Shown here: positions 62,742 to 63,542 of the stretch, piece by piece
How positions within the stretch are numbered: the stretch's first letter is position 1
Layout of the letters: every line of letters starts with the position of its first letter
NCBI RefSeq assembly: GCF_019636075.1
Contig: NZ_JAHBYG010000021.1
Coordinates: 1-63,542 of the forward strand
Length of the DNA: 63,542 nt
From: Ferrovibrio sp.
GTDB taxonomy: Bacteria > Pseudomonadota > Alphaproteobacteria > Ferrovibrionales > Ferrovibrionaceae
Reading direction: 5' to 3'
The notes under the pieces: model-generated
The model's input: only the letters and a program-made list of their open reading frames with translations
What the model was told of the DNA's origin: nothing
Database searches by the model: none
Translations under genes and position numbers: made by a program

Positions 62742-63431
62742 ATGATTCGTCCGCACAGGTCCATGAAACCCAGTGCTGCCCAATCGGGTTACATGATGCG
62801 CAGGCGCGGTTTTCTCGGCGCGGCATTTGCCGCCGGAGCCAGTTTGCTGCTGGCTTCCAGCCCCACCATGGTCGCCCCCGCCCAGGCCGCCGACGAGCAG
62901 GCCGCCGGCCGTTATATAGACGAGATGGGCCGGCTGCTGCTGTCGATCCAGAGCCAACCCGGCACGATCAGCCAACGCGAAGCCCAATACCGCCAATTTC
63001 TGGGCCAGGGCCTGGACCTGAATTTTATCGCCCGCTTCGTTCTGGGCCGCTCCTACCGCGACCTCAACCCCGACCAGGCCTCGGAATATCACGACGCCTT
63101 CAACGAATTCGTGCTGCGCACCTATGCCCGCCGGCTGGCCGGCTTCCAGGTGCGCGGCTTCGCCATAACCGGCCTGCGCGCCGCCGGCGATGCCGATACC
63201 GTGGTTAGCACCCGGATCGACGTGGCCAGCGGCCAGCCGGTGCAATGCGACTGGCGGGTGCGCGAAACCAACCAGCGCTTTGCCGTGATCGATCTGGCGC
63301 TGGAAGGGGTCAGCATGTCGCTCACCCAGCGCAATGAATTCGCCTCGCTGATCAACAGCAATGGCGTGGCCGGCCTGATTGCCGTGCTGCGCGCCCGCGT
63401 TGACCGCGAAACCATCAGTGCCGCACGATGA
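62742..63431 (+). CDS. mlaC: MlaC-like phospholipid-binding protein
   Basis: A 229-residue exported protein of the MlaC/Tgt2 family. A twin-arginine-like or Sec signal is near residues 18-48 (MMRRRGFLGAAFAAGASLLLA, then AQAA cut), and the mature part shows REAQYRQFLGQGLDLNFIARFVLG, LNPDQASEYHDAFNEFVLRTYARRL and DWRVRETNQRFAVIDLALEGVSMSLTQRNEF (in part), the family pattern. MlaC carries phospholipids across the periplasm between the MCE transporter and an outer-membrane partner. It lies about 5 kb from the MCE operon, which has no mlaC. The start ATG 62742 follows GAGGAGA. Confidence 0.92.
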   Translation: MIRPHRSMKPSAAQSGYMMRRRGFLGAAFAAGASLLLASSPTMVAPAQAADEQAAGRYIDEMGRLLLSIQSQPGTISQREAQYRQFLGQGLDLNFIARFVLGRSYRDLNPDQASEYHDAFNEFVLRTYARRLAGFQVRGFAITGLRAAGDADTVVSTRIDVASGQPVQCDWRVRETNQRFAVIDLALEGVSMSLTQRNEFASLINSNGVAGLIAVLRARVDRETISAAR

Positions 63432-63487
63432 TTCAGCATCAGTCTATAGAGCCCCAGAACGGGGTGTTGAAAATGGGAGAGGTTAGC

Positions 63488-63542
63488 ATGATAAAATCTA
63501 TAAATATCAAAATTTTATCATGTATATTTGCCGTAATAGTTT
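63488..63542 (+). CDS. Start of an unidentified AT-rich gene (runs off the window)
   Basis: After GGAGAGG and six bases, ATG at 63488 opens a frame that stays open to the end of the window: MIKSINIKILSCIFAVIV. A basic start followed by a hydrophobic segment looks like the N terminus of a membrane protein; the pattern resembles methyl-accepting chemotaxis proteins but is too short to tell. Base composition is far more AT-rich than the rest of the window. Confidence 0.45.
   Translation, partial: MIKSINIKILSCIFAVIV

Overview
The window is one continuous stretch of GC-rich chromosome, densely coding on both strands. I see no insertion sequence, prophage, CRISPR array or plasmid gene. Several traits point to an alphaproteobacterium, probably of the Rhodospirillales type: a pyruvate dehydrogenase E1-beta with its own lipoyl domain, a direct-repeat SOS box (GAAC-N7-GAAC) before lexA, a RatA/Coq10-type gene next to lipA, and a dispersed palindromic intergenic element before pyrG. 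Genus cannot be read from the sequence.

Layout. 0-3.5 kb: start of tuf with tRNA-Gly and tRNA-Tyr upstream, rlmB, an iron-storage group (bfd, a possible 39-residue membrane protein, bfr) and tRNA-Thr. 3.7-11.5 kb: a catabolic island on the minus strand (carboxymuconolactone decarboxylase-like protein, flavin monooxygenase, complete polar amino acid ABC importer, alpha/beta hydrolase, DUF1185 protein) facing a GntR/FCD regulator, followed by a dienelactone hydrolase. 11.5-16.5 kb: msrA, three tandem overlapping EamA permeases and malonyl-CoA decarboxylase. 16.5-24.7 kb: RatA-like gene, lipA, lpdA, a degenerate SDR, pdhC, pdhB, pdhA and an ftsB-like gene. 24.9-27.1 kb: a YgiB/YgiC/YjfL-like module. 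27-35 kb: eno, kdsA, pyrG, secG, a cation/proton antiporter, a lysine 2,3-aminomutase-like gene and tpiA. 35.4-42.7 kb: ppiD-like chaperone, trpE, DNA glycosylase, PAS protein, divergent polysaccharide deacetylase and lexA. 42.8-53.8 kb: comEC, gltX, PAS protein, thioesterase, parE, GGDEF protein, hydrolase, isochorismatase-like hydrolase and two universal stress proteins behind an FNR/FixK-like box. 53.9-63.5 kb: an MCE lipid-transport operon, hydroxypyruvate isomerase with a TRAP transporter, a DUF6969-like gene, an MlaC-like protein and the start of an AT-rich gene.

The most unusual signal is not a gene. Short tandem repeats start at the very 3' end of genes and carry the stop codon with them: after gntR (19 bp period), lexA (16 bp) and the TRAP binding protein (19 bp). 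A weaker 18-bp case lies at the isochorismatase-like gene. Periods that are not multiples of three place extra stop codons in other frames. In addition, four convergent gene pairs overlap by exactly four bases at their stop codons. The best candidate for an undescribed pathway is the regulated catabolic island at 3.7-11.5 kb. Functions are read from motifs and context only; no database search was possible.
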